This document shows, piece after piece, positions 1-9,503 of a stretch of DNA of 64,000 nucleotides (positions are counted from its first letter, which is position 1; each line of letters starts with the position of its first letter). The translations under genes and the position numbers were made by a program. The notes under the pieces are model-generated. The model made no database searches. It had not been told where the DNA came from and saw nothing but the letters and a program-made list of their open reading frames with translations. Source of the DNA: Allobosea psychrotolerans (GTDB lineage: Bacteria > Pseudomonadota > Alphaproteobacteria > Rhizobiales > Beijerinckiaceae); NCBI RefSeq assembly GCF_002917105.1, contig NZ_PQFZ01000012.1, positions 114,837 through 178,836 on the forward strand, given 5' to 3'.

Positions 1-47
1 AGGAGAACGAGGATGAGGACCGGGTCGGCCGGCCGCAGGTTGCGGCG

Positions 48-872
48 ATGACCAGCACTGGCGATGCGGCGCTGTCGGTCAGCGGCCTGACGCTGAATTT
101 CGGCGGGCTCAGGGCTCTGTCCGATGTCGGCTTCGATGTGGCCGAGGGCTCGATCACGGCGATCATCGGGCCCAATGGCGCCGGCAAGACCTCGCTGTTC
201 AACTGCATCTCGGGCTTCTACCGGCCCCAGGCCGGCGCGATCCGCTTCGAGGGGCGCGATATCTCCCGCCTGCATCCGCCGGAGCGCGCCCGGCTCGGGC
301 TTGCCCGCACCTTCCAGAACATCGCGCTGTTTCGCGGCATGACCGTGCTCGACAACATCAAGCTCGGCCGCCACGTCCATATGCGCACCAATCTGCTCGA
401 CGGCCTCATCTATTGGGGCCGCGCCCAGCGCGAGGAGATCGAGGTCCGCGCCGAGATCGAGGAGCGGGTGATCGATTTCCTCGAGATCAACCACATCCGC
501 AACCATCCGGTCGCCTCGCTCGCCTACGGCCTGCGCAAGCGTGTCGAACTGGCGCGCGCACTCGCCATGCGCCCGAAGATCCTGATGCTGGACGAGCCCG
601 TCGCGGGGATGAACCGCGAGGAGACCGAGGACATGGCCCGCTTCATCCTCGACGTGAAGGAGGAATGGGGCGTGACGATCCTGATGGTCGAGCACGATAT
701 GGGCCTCGTCATGGACATTTCGGACCATGTCGTCGTGCTGAATTTCGGGCAGGTGATCGCGCGCGGCGCGCCTGCCGAGGTCACCGCCGATGAGCAGGTC
801 ATCCGCGCCTATCTCGGCGCCGGCGACATCGGCCAGCTCAAGGCGCGCATCGCCGGGACGGAGGCGGCGTGA
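48..872 (+). CDS. Branched-chain amino acid-type ABC transporter ATP-binding protein (LivG family)
   Basis: This 274-residue protein is the cytoplasmic ATPase of a HAAT-family importer. Walker A GPNGAGKT is at residues 41-48, the Q-loop lies in ARTFQN near 86-91, Walker B ILMLDEP at 178-184 and the switch histidine in EHD at 215-217. The signature is the degenerate LAYGLRKRVE form usual for LivG. Its stop overlaps the start of the next gene (ATGA at 869-872), so it is co-translated with the LivH-type permease. The 47 bases before it hold only the end of whatever precedes this operon. The substrate cannot be read from the ATPase; the downstream acyl-CoA synthetase suggests an organic acid rather than leucine. 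Confidence 0.93.
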   Translation: MTSTGDAALSVSGLTLNFGGLRALSDVGFDVAEGSITAIIGPNGAGKTSLFNCISGFYRPQAGAIRFEGRDISRLHPPERARLGLARTFQNIALFRGMTVLDNIKLGRHVHMRTNLLDGLIYWGRAQREEIEVRAEIEERVIDFLEINHIRNHPVASLAYGLRKRVELARALAMRPKILMLDEPVAGMNREETEDMARFILDVKEEWGVTILMVEHDMGLVMDISDHVVVLNFGQVIARGAPAEVTADEQVIRAYLGAGDIGQLKARIAGTEAA

Positions 873-1756
873 TGGAGTTCGACTGGCTCTTCTTCTGCGA
901 GGTGACGTTGGCGGGGCTCGGCTCCGGCGCCTTGCTGGCGCTGACCGCGCTCGCCTTCGTGCTGATCTACAAGGCGACCAAGGTGGTGAACCTCGCCATC
1001 GGCGAGATGCTGATGGTCGGCGCCTATCTGTTCTTCTCCTTCGCCGCCGGCTTCGGCCTGCCGGTCTGGCTCGCCATCCCGCTGGCGCTGATCGGCGGCG
1101 GCCTGCTCGGGGCCATCGTCGAGCGCACGATCATCCGGCCGATGCTGGGCGAGAGCGCGATCTCGGTCTTCATGGTCACGATCGGTCTGGGCTCGGTGCT
1201 CGTCGGCCTCGTCGAGATCATCTGGGGGGCGGCTCCGACACAATTGCCGGATTTCATGGGCACCACGCCGCTCTTCATCGGCGACGCCTATGTCTCGCGC
1301 AAGATCGCGATCGGCTTCGCGGTCGCCAGCATCGTCATCGCCGCCTTCGTGCTGGCTTTCCGCTTCTGGCGCGGCGGCGTCGCCCTGCGCGCCACCGCGA
1401 CCGACCAGGGCGCGGCCTATTCCTGCGGCATCGACGTGCCGAAAGTGTTCTCCGCCGCCTGGATCGTTGCCGGCGTGGCCGCCGCGGGCGCAGGGATCCT
1501 CGTCGGCGCGGTCGGCGGCATCTCGCCGACCATGGGCGTCTTCGGCCTGTCGGCCTTGGTCGTGGTCATCGTCGGCGGGCTCGATTCGATCGCCGGCGCG
1601 CTGGTCGGCGGCCTTATTGTCGGCCTCGTCGAAGCCTGGTCGGGCACCTTCATCGGCGGCGAATACAAGTTGCTGGCAACCTTCGGCCTCCTGATCCTCA
1701 TTCTGATGGTGCGGCCCTACGGGCTGTTCGGCACCGTCGAGATCGAGCGACTCTGA
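869..1756 (+). CDS. Branched-chain amino acid-type ABC transporter permease (LivH family)
   Basis: A 295-residue inner-membrane permease with about eight hydrophobic segments. The N-terminal GSGALLALTALAFVLIYKAT stretch followed by VVNLAIGEMLMVGAY is the typical LivH opening, and the C-terminus ends with the usual MVRPYGLFG motif. It overlaps livG by 4 bases upstream and shares the A of its TGA stop with the ATG of the LivM-type permease downstream (1754-1758), so three genes are translationally coupled. Confidence 0.93.
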   Translation: MMEFDWLFFCEVTLAGLGSGALLALTALAFVLIYKATKVVNLAIGEMLMVGAYLFFSFAAGFGLPVWLAIPLALIGGGLLGAIVERTIIRPMLGESAISVFMVTIGLGSVLVGLVEIIWGAAPTQLPDFMGTTPLFIGDAYVSRKIAIGFAVASIVIAAFVLAFRFWRGGVALRATATDQGAAYSCGIDVPKVFSAAWIVAGVAAAGAGILVGAVGGISPTMGVFGLSALVVVIVGGLDSIAGALVGGLIVGLVEAWSGTFIGGEYKLLATFGLLILILMVRPYGLFGTVEIERL

Positions 1757-2799
1757 TGCGGATCGGTGCGCTCAAGGACAGCTATGGCGCCGATCAGGCG
1801 CTGTTCGACACGGCCGTGCAGCGCCTGTGGCTGGCACTCGGAGCGGTCGCATTGCTGGCCTTCCCCTTCGCCGCCAATGATTACTGGCTCTATCTCGCCT
1901 GCCTCGTCGGCATCCATATCGTCTCGACGACGGGGCTCAATATCCTCACCGGCTATACCGGGCTGGTCAGCCTCGGCCAGGCCGCCTTCATGGGCGTCGG
2001 CGCTTATGTCGTGGCGCTGGCCGAGACCAAACTGGGGACGCCCTTCCTGCTCAACCTGCTGGCGGCCGGCCTCGTCACCGCGATGGTCGGCATGGTGGTC
2101 GGCGTGCCCAGCCTGCGGGTCAAGGGGCTCTACCTCGCCATCGCGACGATCGCGGCCTCCTTCATCCTGCATTTCGTCTTCCAGAACTGGACTACGGTCA
2201 CCGGCGGCACACGCGGCCTGAGCATCCCGCCGGCGCAGCTCTTCGGCCTCGAACTGGCCAGGCCCTTCGCGCTCTATTGGGTCATCACGCCGCTCACCTG
2301 CATCATGGTGCTCGCCGCCGCCAATCTCTTCCGCACCCGCATCGGGCGCGCCTTCATCGCCATCCGCGACCGCGACATCTCGGCCGAGGTGCTGGGCATT
2401 CCGCTGCTGCGCTACAAGCTGATGAGCTTCGGCCTCTCCTCCTTCTACGCCGGTGTCGCGGGCGGCCTGTGGGCCTATTTCTTCCGCGTGGTGACGCCCG
2501 AGAGCTTCCCCTTCGTCTATTCGATCTTCTTCCTCGCTGCCGTCATCGTCGGCGGCATGGGCACGATCCTCGGCGGCATCCTGGGCGCAGTCTTCATGAC
2601 GCTGGTGCCCGAGGCGTTGAAGCTCGTCGTCGGCCTGCTCTCGCCCTGGATGCCCAATGCGGTCGCGCTGCTCTCGCCGGTGCGCACCATCGTCTTCGGG
2701 GCGCTGATCATCGGTTTCCTGATCCTGGAGCCGCATGGTCTCGCCGAGATCTGGCGGCGCATCCGCCGCTTCTTCCACCTCTGGCCGTTCAAGACCTGA
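1756..2799 (+). CDS. Branched-chain amino acid-type ABC transporter permease (LivM family)
   Basis: A 347-residue permease, the second membrane subunit of the importer. I chose the ATG at 1756, which overlaps the LivH stop, because the open frame extending further upstream is only antiparallel or out-of-frame reading of livH. The family motif GLNILTGYTGLVSLGQAAFMGVGAY is present near residues 54-78 (quoted here only as a landmark), and the EAA-type loop FIAIRDRDISAEVLGI precedes the last helices. It ends with an Arg-rich cytoplasmic tail. Confidence 0.93.
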   Translation: MRIGALKDSYGADQALFDTAVQRLWLALGAVALLAFPFAANDYWLYLACLVGIHIVSTTGLNILTGYTGLVSLGQAAFMGVGAYVVALAETKLGTPFLLNLLAAGLVTAMVGMVVGVPSLRVKGLYLAIATIAASFILHFVFQNWTTVTGGTRGLSIPPAQLFGLELARPFALYWVITPLTCIMVLAAANLFRTRIGRAFIAIRDRDISAEVLGIPLLRYKLMSFGLSSFYAGVAGGLWAYFFRVVTPESFPFVYSIFFLAAVIVGGMGTILGGILGAVFMTLVPEALKLVVGLLSPWMPNAVALLSPVRTIVFGALIIGFLILEPHGLAEIWRRIRRFFHLWPFKT

Positions 2800-2828
2800 C
2801 AACGAAAAACCAAGAGAGGACTGCAACC

Positions 2829-4010
2829 ATGACCATCACCAGACGACAGGCTCTCGCCGCCGGCATCGCAGCGGGCGGGCTCGCCGCCGGCATCCGGCCC
2901 GGGCTCGCCCAGGCCAATGAGATCGTCATCGCGGGGTCGATCCCGCTTACCGGCGTCTTCGCCTTCGCCGGCATCGGCATCAATGACGGCATCGCCGACT
3001 ATGTGAAGCTCATCAACGAGGCCGGTGGCGTCAGTGGCCGCAAGGTCCGCTATGTCTATGAGGACACCGCCTACAAGGTCGACCAGTCGGTCGCCGTGTT
3101 CAACAAGCTCACCGGCTCGAACGCGGCGAATTTCTATTACAGCGACTCCACCGGCTTCGCGAAGACGATCAACCCCGAGCTCAACCGCAAGGGTTCGATG
3201 ATCATGGCCGGCGCCTCCTTCGCGACCGAGCTCAACGACGCCAAGGCCTATCCGAACCAGTTCATCGCCGGTCCCGATTATTCCGACATGATCAGCGTGT
3301 TGCTGACCTATATCGCCAAGACGCAACCCGGCGCGAAGATCGCGCTGGTGAACTCCGACACCGAGTTCGGCCGCGACCCGATCGCGACCACCGAGGCGAT
3401 GGCCAAGAAGCTCGGTCTCAGCATCGCCGAGAAGATCGTCACCCCGCCGACCTCGGTCGACGTCTCGACCGAGGTTTTGAAACTGCGCCGCGCCAACCCC
3501 GACTACACCATCTTCCACGGCTATGTGCTGGCGCCCCTGCCCGAGTTCATGACGCAGGCCAAGCAGCTCGGCCTCAAGACCAAGTTCATGGGCACCTTCT
3601 GGTCGATGGACAATTCGCTCTGGGCCAAGGTCGGCGAGGCGGCCAACGGCTTCATGGGCGTGATGCCCTATCGCTACTATTTCGACGAGGATGCCAAGGC
3701 GCCGATGCTGGCCAAGATCCGGCAGATGCGGCCCGAATATGTCTCGACCGCCTATATGCAGGGCTTCCTGACCGCCATGCTGTTCTGCGAAGCGGGCAAG
3801 CGTTGTCTCGACGCCAAGCAGGAGATGACCGCGACCAACCTCAAGGCCGCGCTCAACTCGATCAAGGACTTCGATACCGGCGGCCTGATCGGCGCACCGA
3901 TCACGATCACCGGCAATTCGATCCCGGTCGGCCGCGTCTACCAGTACGACGCTGCCAGGAAGGTCATGGTCGGGCAGGGCGACTGGATCAACGTCTCGAA
4001 GCCGAGCTGA
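2829..4010 (+). CDS. ABC transporter substrate-binding protein (LivJ/LivK-type, peripla_BP_6)
   Basis: A 393-residue periplasmic binding protein. The N-terminus starts MTITRRQALAAGIAAGG, a twin-arginine-like n-region followed by a hydrophobic stretch and a likely cleavage near GLAQA-NE; the mature part begins with the typical EIVIAGSIPLTG strand. A ribosome site AGAGAGGA lies 6-13 bases upstream. It sits between the LivM-type permease and the second ATPase, so it is the receptor of this importer. The ligand is unknown; the neighbouring CoA ligase and enoyl-CoA hydratase suggest a carboxylic acid. Confidence 0.92.
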   Translation: MTITRRQALAAGIAAGGLAAGIRPGLAQANEIVIAGSIPLTGVFAFAGIGINDGIADYVKLINEAGGVSGRKVRYVYEDTAYKVDQSVAVFNKLTGSNAANFYYSDSTGFAKTINPELNRKGSMIMAGASFATELNDAKAYPNQFIAGPDYSDMISVLLTYIAKTQPGAKIALVNSDTEFGRDPIATTEAMAKKLGLSIAEKIVTPPTSVDVSTEVLKLRRANPDYTIFHGYVLAPLPEFMTQAKQLGLKTKFMGTFWSMDNSLWAKVGEAANGFMGVMPYRYYFDEDAKAPMLAKIRQMRPEYVSTAYMQGFLTAMLFCEAGKRCLDAKQEMTATNLKAALNSIKDFDTGGLIGAPITITGNSIPVGRVYQYDAARKVMVGQGDWINVSKPS

Positions 4011-4012
4011 CG

Positions 4013-4831
4013 ATGACGAGCGCTGCGCCGCCGATCCTCGATGTGTCAAACATCGAGGTCATCTACAACAAGACCGTGCAGGTCCTGCGCGGCCTGTCGC
4101 TCTGTGTGCCGCGTGGCCGGATCGTCGCGCTGCTCGGCTCCAACGGCGCCGGCAAGTCGACGACGCTGAAGGCGATCTCGCGCCTGCTCGAACTGGAGGA
4201 TGGCGCCGTCACCGGCGGCGCCATCCGTTTCGACGGCGCTGACATCGCCCCGCTCGCCCCGCATGCGCTGGTCCGCAAGGGCTTATTCCACGTCATGGAG
4301 GGGCGGCGCATCTTCGATGATCTGACCGTCGAGGAAAACCTGACGGCTGCGACCTTCGCGCTGACGGGACGCCGGGCCCCGCCAAAAAGCTTCGACATCG
4401 TCTATGATTATTTCCCGCGCCTGCACGAGCGTCGCTCGGGGCTCGCCGGCTATCTCTCCGGCGGCGAGCAGCAGATGCTGGCGATCGGCCGCGCGCTGAT
4501 CGCCGACCCGCAGCTCATCCTGCTCGACGAGCCTTCGCTGGGCCTCTCGCCGATGCTGGTCGAGGAGATCTTCACCATCATCGCCCGCATCAACCGCGAA
4601 CAGGGCGCCTCCATGCTGCTGGTCGAGCAGAACGCGGCCGTCGCTTTCGCCGTCTCGCACTACGCCTACATCATGGAAACCGGGAAGATCGTCATCGACG
4701 GCCCGGTCGAGACGCTGATGCGAGACCAGGATGTGCGTGAGTTCTATCTCGGCATGGGGGTGGGCGCGGCCGGCCATAAGAGCTTCCGCGACATCAAGCA
4801 CTACAAGCGCCGCAAGCGCTGGCTCTCCTGA
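4013..4831 (+). CDS. Branched-chain amino acid-type ABC transporter ATP-binding protein (LivF family)
   Basis: The second ATPase of the importer, 272 residues from the ATG at 4013, two bases after the binding-protein stop. Walker A GSNGAGKS is at 42-49, signature LSGGEQQ at 148-154 and Walker B LILLDEP at 168-174. The HVMEGRRIF stretch is characteristic of LivF. An extra Lys/Arg-rich tail (RDIKHYKRRKRWLS) follows the usual end of the fold; such tails are common in LivF proteins encoded next to acyl-CoA synthetases. Confidence 0.93.
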   Translation: MTSAAPPILDVSNIEVIYNKTVQVLRGLSLCVPRGRIVALLGSNGAGKSTTLKAISRLLELEDGAVTGGAIRFDGADIAPLAPHALVRKGLFHVMEGRRIFDDLTVEENLTAATFALTGRRAPPKSFDIVYDYFPRLHERRSGLAGYLSGGEQQMLAIGRALIADPQLILLDEPSLGLSPMLVEEIFTIIARINREQGASMLLVEQNAAVAFAVSHYAYIMETGKIVIDGPVETLMRDQDVREFYLGMGVGAAGHKSFRDIKHYKRRKRWLS

Positions 4832-4841
4832 GGACGCGCCC

Positions 4842-6650
4842 GTGACGCTGCCTGAACTCACCCTTCCCCAGATGCTGCGCGAGCAGGCGCGCCTGATCCC
4901 CGAACGTGTCGCGATCCGCCAGAAGGATTTCGGCATCTGGAAACCCGTGACCTGGCGCGACTATTTCGAGCGCGCTGCAGCCGTGGGCGCAGGCTTCCGC
5001 ACGCTCGGCCTGAGCGAGGGCGGCCATGTCGCGATCCTCTCGGAGAACCGGCTCGAATGGGTGCTGGCCCAGCTCGGCGCGGGGCTCGTCGGCGCGGTCG
5101 CGGTCGGCGTCTATCCGACCAGCCCGGCCAATGAGGTCGCCTATGTGCTCGGCCATTCCGACGCCGAGATCGTCATCTGCGAGGATCAGGAGCAGGTCGA
5201 CAAGGTGCTCGAGCGCCGGGACGAACTGCCTGGCTTACGCCGCATCGTGGTGGTCGAGACCAAGGGCATCCGCTCCTATCCCGCCGATTTCGTCACCAGC
5301 TTCGCGAGCCTGGAGGATACCGGCCGCGCCTCGCGGCAAGACGGGCAGCGCGCGATCGATGCCGTACTGGCGCAGCAGTCCCTCTCCGATATCGGCCTGA
5401 TCATCTACACCTCCGGCTCCACCGGAAAGCCCAAGGGCGCGATGCTGAGCTATCGCAACATCCGCGCCCAGGCCTTCGCCGTCTCGGAGCGGATCGGGCT
5501 GACGGCCGCCACCAGCCACCTGTCCTATCTGCCGCTCTGCCACGTCGCCGAGCAGATGCTGACCACGATGGCGCCGGTCTATAACGGCTCGCTGGTGAGC
5601 TTCGGCGAGTCGATCCGCACCGTTCAGGAGGATCTGCGCGAGGTCGCGCCCAGCATGTTCCTGGGCGTGCCGCGCATCTGGGAAAAGCTCAATTCGGCGA
5701 TCCATATCAAGCTGGCCGAGGCCGGCGGCTTTCGCCTCAAGCTGTTCGAGCGCGCTTTTGCGGCTTGCGAGCCCTTCGCCGAGGTCGCGCGCGCGAAGCG
5801 CACGCTGGCGCAGCGCCTGACCTTCGCCCTGTCCTATTGGCTGATCTTCCGCGCCTTGCAGAACTATATCGGCCTGCGCCGGGCCGATGTCGCGATGACG
5901 GGCGCGGCGCCGATCCCGGCCAGGATCGTGCGCTTCTTCCGCACCATCGGGGTGCCGCTGGTCGAGGTCTATGGCGCGACCGAGACCTCGGGCATGGCGG
6001 CCGGCCAGCGCCTGTCGGACCTCGTGCCGCTCTGCGTCGGCCCGGCCGTCGCTGGCGCTGAACTCGCCCGCAGCGACGAGGGCGAATTGCTCGTCCGCGG
6101 CGACATCGTCTTCTCCGGCTACTACAAGGGCGAAGCGGCGACGCAAGCCGCTATCGCGCCCGATGGCTGGCTGCACACCGGCGATGTCGTCGAGATCGTC
6201 CAAGGCCAGTTCAAGATCGTCGACCGTCTCAAGGACATCATCATCACGGCCGGCGGCAAGAACCTGAGCCCCTCCGAGATCGAGAACACGGTCAAGGCCA
6301 GCCCCTTCGTCAAGGAATGCATCGTCATCGGCGAGGCGCGCAAATATGTCTCGGCCCTGATCCAGATCGATGCCGAGACGGTCGGGCAATGGGCCGAGGA
6401 GGCCGGGCTGACCTACACCCATTTCCGCAGCCTCGCCGAACATGCCAGCGTGCGCGAGCTGATCGAGCGCGAGATCGCCGCGGCCAATGCCCAGCTCGCC
6501 CAGGTCTCCCATATCCGCCGCTTCCATCTGCTGACGAAGGAGCTCGACCATGACGATGACGAGGTCACGGCGACGATGAAGGTCCGCCGCTCCAGCATCC
6601 AGACGAAATACGCTCATGAGATCGAGAGCCTCTACGGCGCGGCCCGCTAA
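4842..6650 (+). CDS. AMP-dependent long-chain acyl-CoA synthetase/ligase
   Basis: A 602-residue adenylate-forming enzyme that would convert a carboxylic acid, ATP and CoA into acyl-CoA. The P-loop YTSGSTGKPKGAM is at residues 189-201, the A5-type motif VYGATETSG follows in the middle, and GWLHTGDVV plus DRLKDIIITAGGKNLSP mark the hinge and C-terminal domain. I use the GTG at 4842, ten bases after the livF stop, because the frame further upstream only overlaps livF. Its place in the transporter operon suggests that the imported acid is its substrate. It resembles FadD15-type ligases; chain length or aromatic nature cannot be read from the sequence. Confidence 0.9.
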   Translation: MTLPELTLPQMLREQARLIPERVAIRQKDFGIWKPVTWRDYFERAAAVGAGFRTLGLSEGGHVAILSENRLEWVLAQLGAGLVGAVAVGVYPTSPANEVAYVLGHSDAEIVICEDQEQVDKVLERRDELPGLRRIVVVETKGIRSYPADFVTSFASLEDTGRASRQDGQRAIDAVLAQQSLSDIGLIIYTSGSTGKPKGAMLSYRNIRAQAFAVSERIGLTAATSHLSYLPLCHVAEQMLTTMAPVYNGSLVSFGESIRTVQEDLREVAPSMFLGVPRIWEKLNSAIHIKLAEAGGFRLKLFERAFAACEPFAEVARAKRTLAQRLTFALSYWLIFRALQNYIGLRRADVAMTGAAPIPARIVRFFRTIGVPLVEVYGATETSGMAAGQRLSDLVPLCVGPAVAGAELARSDEGELLVRGDIVFSGYYKGEAATQAAIAPDGWLHTGDVVEIVQGQFKIVDRLKDIIITAGGKNLSPSEIENTVKASPFVKECIVIGEARKYVSALIQIDAETVGQWAEEAGLTYTHFRSLAEHASVRELIEREIAAANAQLAQVSHIRRFHLLTKELDHDDDEVTATMKVRRSSIQTKYAHEIESLYGAAR

Positions 6651-6656
6651 GGGCTA

Positions 6657-6802
6657 GAGCGGTTTTCGATCTGAGTGAAACGCGGACCCGTCATTGCGAG
6701 AAGCGAAGCGACGAAGCAATCCAGGAGGACGTGGAGCTCTGCCGCTCCTGGATTGCTTCGCTGCGCTCGCAATGACGGTTCAGTCAGGTCGAAAACCGCA
6801 CT
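6657..6802. repeat. Palindromic intergenic repeat (family A)
   Basis: An imperfect palindrome fills the gap between the ligase and the enoyl-CoA hydratase. Inner arms CCGTCATTGCGAG (6688-6700) and CTCGCAATGACGG (6766-6778) are perfectly complementary, with a second paired block around the GAAGCAATCCAGGAG and CTCCTGGATTGCTTC segments. Outer arms GAGCGGTTTTCGATCTGAG and its imperfect complement near 6781-6800 extend the structure. It is a REP-like element and could act as an RNA hairpin between two genes of one operon. Confidence 0.8.
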
Positions 6803-6824
6803 AATGCAGAAAAGGAGGCCGATC

Positions 6825-7610
6825 ATGGCCGAGACGCCGGTCACCGCGACCTTCGATGTGGCAAGCGGCATCGCCCGCATCACCTTCAACCGTCCCGATG
6901 TGCTGAACGCCATCGATGTCGCGACCGCGACGGCTTTTCGGGAGGCTGTCTCCAACGTCGTCGCGCAGGTTGGCTTGCGCTGCATCGTGCTCGCCGGTGC
7001 GGGGCGCGCTTTCGTGGCAGGCGGCGATGTCGCGAGTTTCGGCGACGAACCGGCTCAGGTCGTCGACGCCCTGCTCGGAGCGCTGCACCCCGCGATCCTG
7101 GCCTTGCGCGCCTGTTCCGCGCCTGTCCTTGCCGTCGTGCAGGGGCCGGCTGCCGGTGCGGGTCTGAGCATCGCGCTCAGCGCCGACATCCTGCTGGCGA
7201 GCGACAAGGCCCGCTTCGTCATCGCCTATGATCGCATCGGCGCGCCGCCCGATTGCGGTGGCACCTGGTTCCTGCCGCGCAAGGTCGGGCGCGGACGCGC
7301 CTTCGCCATGATGCTGCTCGGACAGGTCCTCGATGCGCAGGCCGCGCTCACAGCCGGCATCGTCGCCGAGGTCGTGCCGCAAGCCGAGCTCGAAAGCCGC
7401 GCAGGCGAGATCGCCGCGCGCATCGCAGCAGGCCCGACGAAGGCCTATGGCAGCTTCAAGCGCCTGATCGACGATGCGCTCGCCACGCCATTGGAGGCGC
7501 ATCTGGAGAACGAACGTCGGTGCTTTCTGGAGGCGACGCGGACGCAGGATTTCCGCGAGGGCGCCGCAGCCTTTCTCGGCAAGCGCGAACCCATCTTCCG
7601 CGGGCAGTGA
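6825..7610 (+). CDS. Enoyl-CoA hydratase/isomerase family protein
   Basis: A 261-residue crotonase-fold protein. The start ATG at 6825 has a strong ribosome site AAAGGAGG at 6811-6818. The oxyanion-hole segments are AGGDVASF at 65-72 and GPAAGAGLS from 107, and the second catalytic region reads YDRIGAPPDCGGTW around 135-148, where Asp143 is in the place typical of isomerases and thioesterase-like members rather than the Glu of classical hydratases. It lies downstream of the ligase and probably acts on the same acyl-CoA. Confidence 0.88.
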   Translation: MAETPVTATFDVASGIARITFNRPDVLNAIDVATATAFREAVSNVVAQVGLRCIVLAGAGRAFVAGGDVASFGDEPAQVVDALLGALHPAILALRACSAPVLAVVQGPAAGAGLSIALSADILLASDKARFVIAYDRIGAPPDCGGTWFLPRKVGRGRAFAMMLLGQVLDAQAALTAGIVAEVVPQAELESRAGEIAARIAAGPTKAYGSFKRLIDDALATPLEAHLENERRCFLEATRTQDFREGAAAFLGKREPIFRGQ

Positions 7611-7670
7611 GCCTGTCTGCGATCGCGGCGAAGCTTTGACCTTATGCCGTCTGACCGACGGCGCTGTCCT

Positions 7671-7843
7671 CCGCCGTCATTCCGGGACATGGCAAAGCCA
7701 ATGTACGGTAGAGAAATTGGGCCCGGAACCCAGAACCGATGCCGGTCGTCGTGAAGCGAGCCGGTGCCATGCGCCTTCCCGAGCAGTGGCATCGGTTCTG
7801 GGTTCCGGGCTCGATCCTTCGGATCGCCCCGGAATGACGGCGG
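7671..7843. repeat. Large palindromic intergenic repeat (family B)
   Basis: A long inverted repeat lies between the convergent enoyl-CoA hydratase gene and the peptide ABC operon. A perfect 23-bp arm at 7721-7743 pairs with 7788-7810, and outer arms CCGCCGTCATTCCGGG (7671-7686) pair with CCCCGGAATGACGGCGG (7827-7843). The position between two convergent genes fits a bidirectional terminator; the length and nested arms fit a REP/BIME-like mobile palindrome. Confidence 0.8.
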
Positions 7844-7880
7844 CGGCTCAGCCATAAGTCGGGGCCAAACGCCGTCAGTA

Positions 7881-9503
7881 TTACGCCGTCGCGGCTTCGC
7901 GCTTCAGTCCGAAGTCACGGCCGGGGATCGAGGCGAGCAGCGCCCGCGTATAGGCGTGCTGCGGATTGCCGAAGACCTCGCCGATCGGGCCCGCCTCGAC
8001 CACCTCGCCATTCTTCATCACCGCGACGAGATCGCAGACCTGCGCCGCGACGCGCAGGTCATGGGTGATGAAGACGATCGACAGGCCCAGCCGCTGGCGC
8101 AGTTCCGCGAGCAGCTTCAGAACCTGCGCCTGGACGGAGACGTCTAGCGCCGAGACGGGCTCGTCCGCCACCAGCACATCCGGCTCCAGCGCCAGGGCGC
8201 GCGCAAGGCCGATCCTCTGGCGCTGGCCGCCGGAGAATTCATGCGGATAGCGGTCGGTCGCCGACGGGTCGAGCCCGACCAGTGCGAAGAGCTCCCCGGC
8301 GCGGGCCAGAGCCTGCGCGCGCGGCGTGCCATGCACGATCAGCCCCTGCGCCACCAGTTCGCCGGCCTTGCGGCGGGGGTTGAGCGAGGCGAAGGGATCC
8401 TGGAACACCATCTGGATATGGCGGGTCTCGGCCCGCATCTCCTCGCGGCTCAGGCAAGCGAGATCGCGGCCGTTCAGGCGGATCTCGCCGCTGTCTGGAT
8501 CGATCAGGCGCACGAGGCAGCGCGCGAGCGTCGATTTGCCGGAGCCGGATTCGCCGACGATGCCGAGCGTGCCGCCCCTGGGCAGCACCAGCGAGACATC
8601 CTTGACCGCATGGGTCACGCGCTGCCCGCGCCCCAGGAAGCCGCCGGTGCGGTAGGTCTTGGAGACATGCGCCATGCTCAGGATCGGCTCTGCGGAAAGC
8701 GCGCGTGGCGGCGGGGCCTTCAGCGGCGGCACGGCCGCGATGAGCTGCCTGGTATAGGCGTGTTGCGGGTTCTCCAGCACGGCGCTGACGCTGCCCTGCT
8801 CGACGACGCGACCCTGGCTCATCACCGCGACCCGGTCGGCGATCTCGGCGACGACGCCGAAATCATGGGTGATGAACAGCACGGCCGTGCCTTTGCGCTT
8901 TTGCAGGTCGCGGATCAGCTCGAGGATCTGCGCCTGCGTCGTGACGTCGAGCGCCGTGGTGGGTTCGTCGGCGATCAGCAGCTTGGGGTCGAGCGCCAGC
9001 GCCATCGCGATCATGGCGCGCTGGCGCTGGCCGCCGGAGAGTTCATGCGGATAGGCTTTTGCGGCGATCACGGGATCGGGAATGCGCACCTCTTCGAGCA
9101 ACGCCAGCACGCGTGCGCCGATCTCGGCCTTCGACAGCTCGGTATGGATCTCGAACATCTCGCCGATCTGGTCGCCGATCGAGCGCAGCGGGTTGAGCGC
9201 CGTCATCGGCTCCTGGAAGATCATCGCGATGCCGGCGCCGCGCACCCGACGCATCTGCGCCTCGCTGACGCCGGCGAGGTCGCGCCCCTCGAACAGGATG
9301 CGCCCGCCATCGATCTCCACGCCGCCCGGCAGCAGGCGCATGATCGCATTGGCGGTCATCGACTTGCCGGAGCCGGATTCGCCGACGACGCAGAGGATTT
9401 CATTGGCGGCGACCGAAAGCGTCACCTCCGTCATGGCGTGCGAGCGGTCCGCACCCTTCGGCAGCTTCACGCTGACGGCGTCGAGAACGAGGATCGGGCT
9501 CAT
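7881..9503 (-). CDS. Dipeptide/oligopeptide ABC transporter ATP-binding protein, two-ATPase fusion (DppD-DppF type)
   Basis: A 540-residue protein made of two complete ABC ATPase domains, each energising one permease. Walker A GESGSGKS occurs at 41-48 and again at 317-324; signatures LSGGQRQR at 155-162 and FSGGQRQR at 423-430. Each half ends with the QHAYTRQL or QHAYTRAL motif typical of peptide/nickel transporter ATPases. The start ATG (9503) overlaps the stop of the upstream permease by 4 bases. It is the last gene of the operon running from 12957 to 7881. A second peptide-type transporter at 41.7-45.2 kb has no ATPase, so this protein might serve both; that is speculation. Confidence 0.93.
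   Translation of the reverse strand: MSPILVLDAVSVKLPKGADRSHAMTEVTLSVAANEILCVVGESGSGKSMTANAIMRLLPGGVEIDGGRILFEGRDLAGVSEAQMRRVRGAGIAMIFQEPMTALNPLRSIGDQIGEMFEIHTELSKAEIGARVLALLEEVRIPDPVIAAKAYPHELSGGQRQRAMIAMALALDPKLLIADEPTTALDVTTQAQILELIRDLQKRKGTAVLFITHDFGVVAEIADRVAVMSQGRVVEQGSVSAVLENPQHAYTRQLIAAVPPLKAPPPRALSAEPILSMAHVSKTYRTGGFLGRGQRVTHAVKDVSLVLPRGGTLGIVGESGSGKSTLARCLVRLIDPDSGEIRLNGRDLACLSREEMRAETRHIQMVFQDPFASLNPRRKAGELVAQGLIVHGTPRAQALARAGELFALVGLDPSATDRYPHEFSGGQRQRIGLARALALEPDVLVADEPVSALDVSVQAQVLKLLAELRQRLGLSIVFITHDLRVAAQVCDLVAVMKNGEVVEAGPIGEVFGNPQHAYTRALLASIPGRDFGLKREAATA

Noticed and set aside
790..1755. N-terminal extension of the LivM frame
   Set aside because: Arg-rich reading of livH in the wrong frame; the ATG overlapping the LivH stop gives the normal protein.
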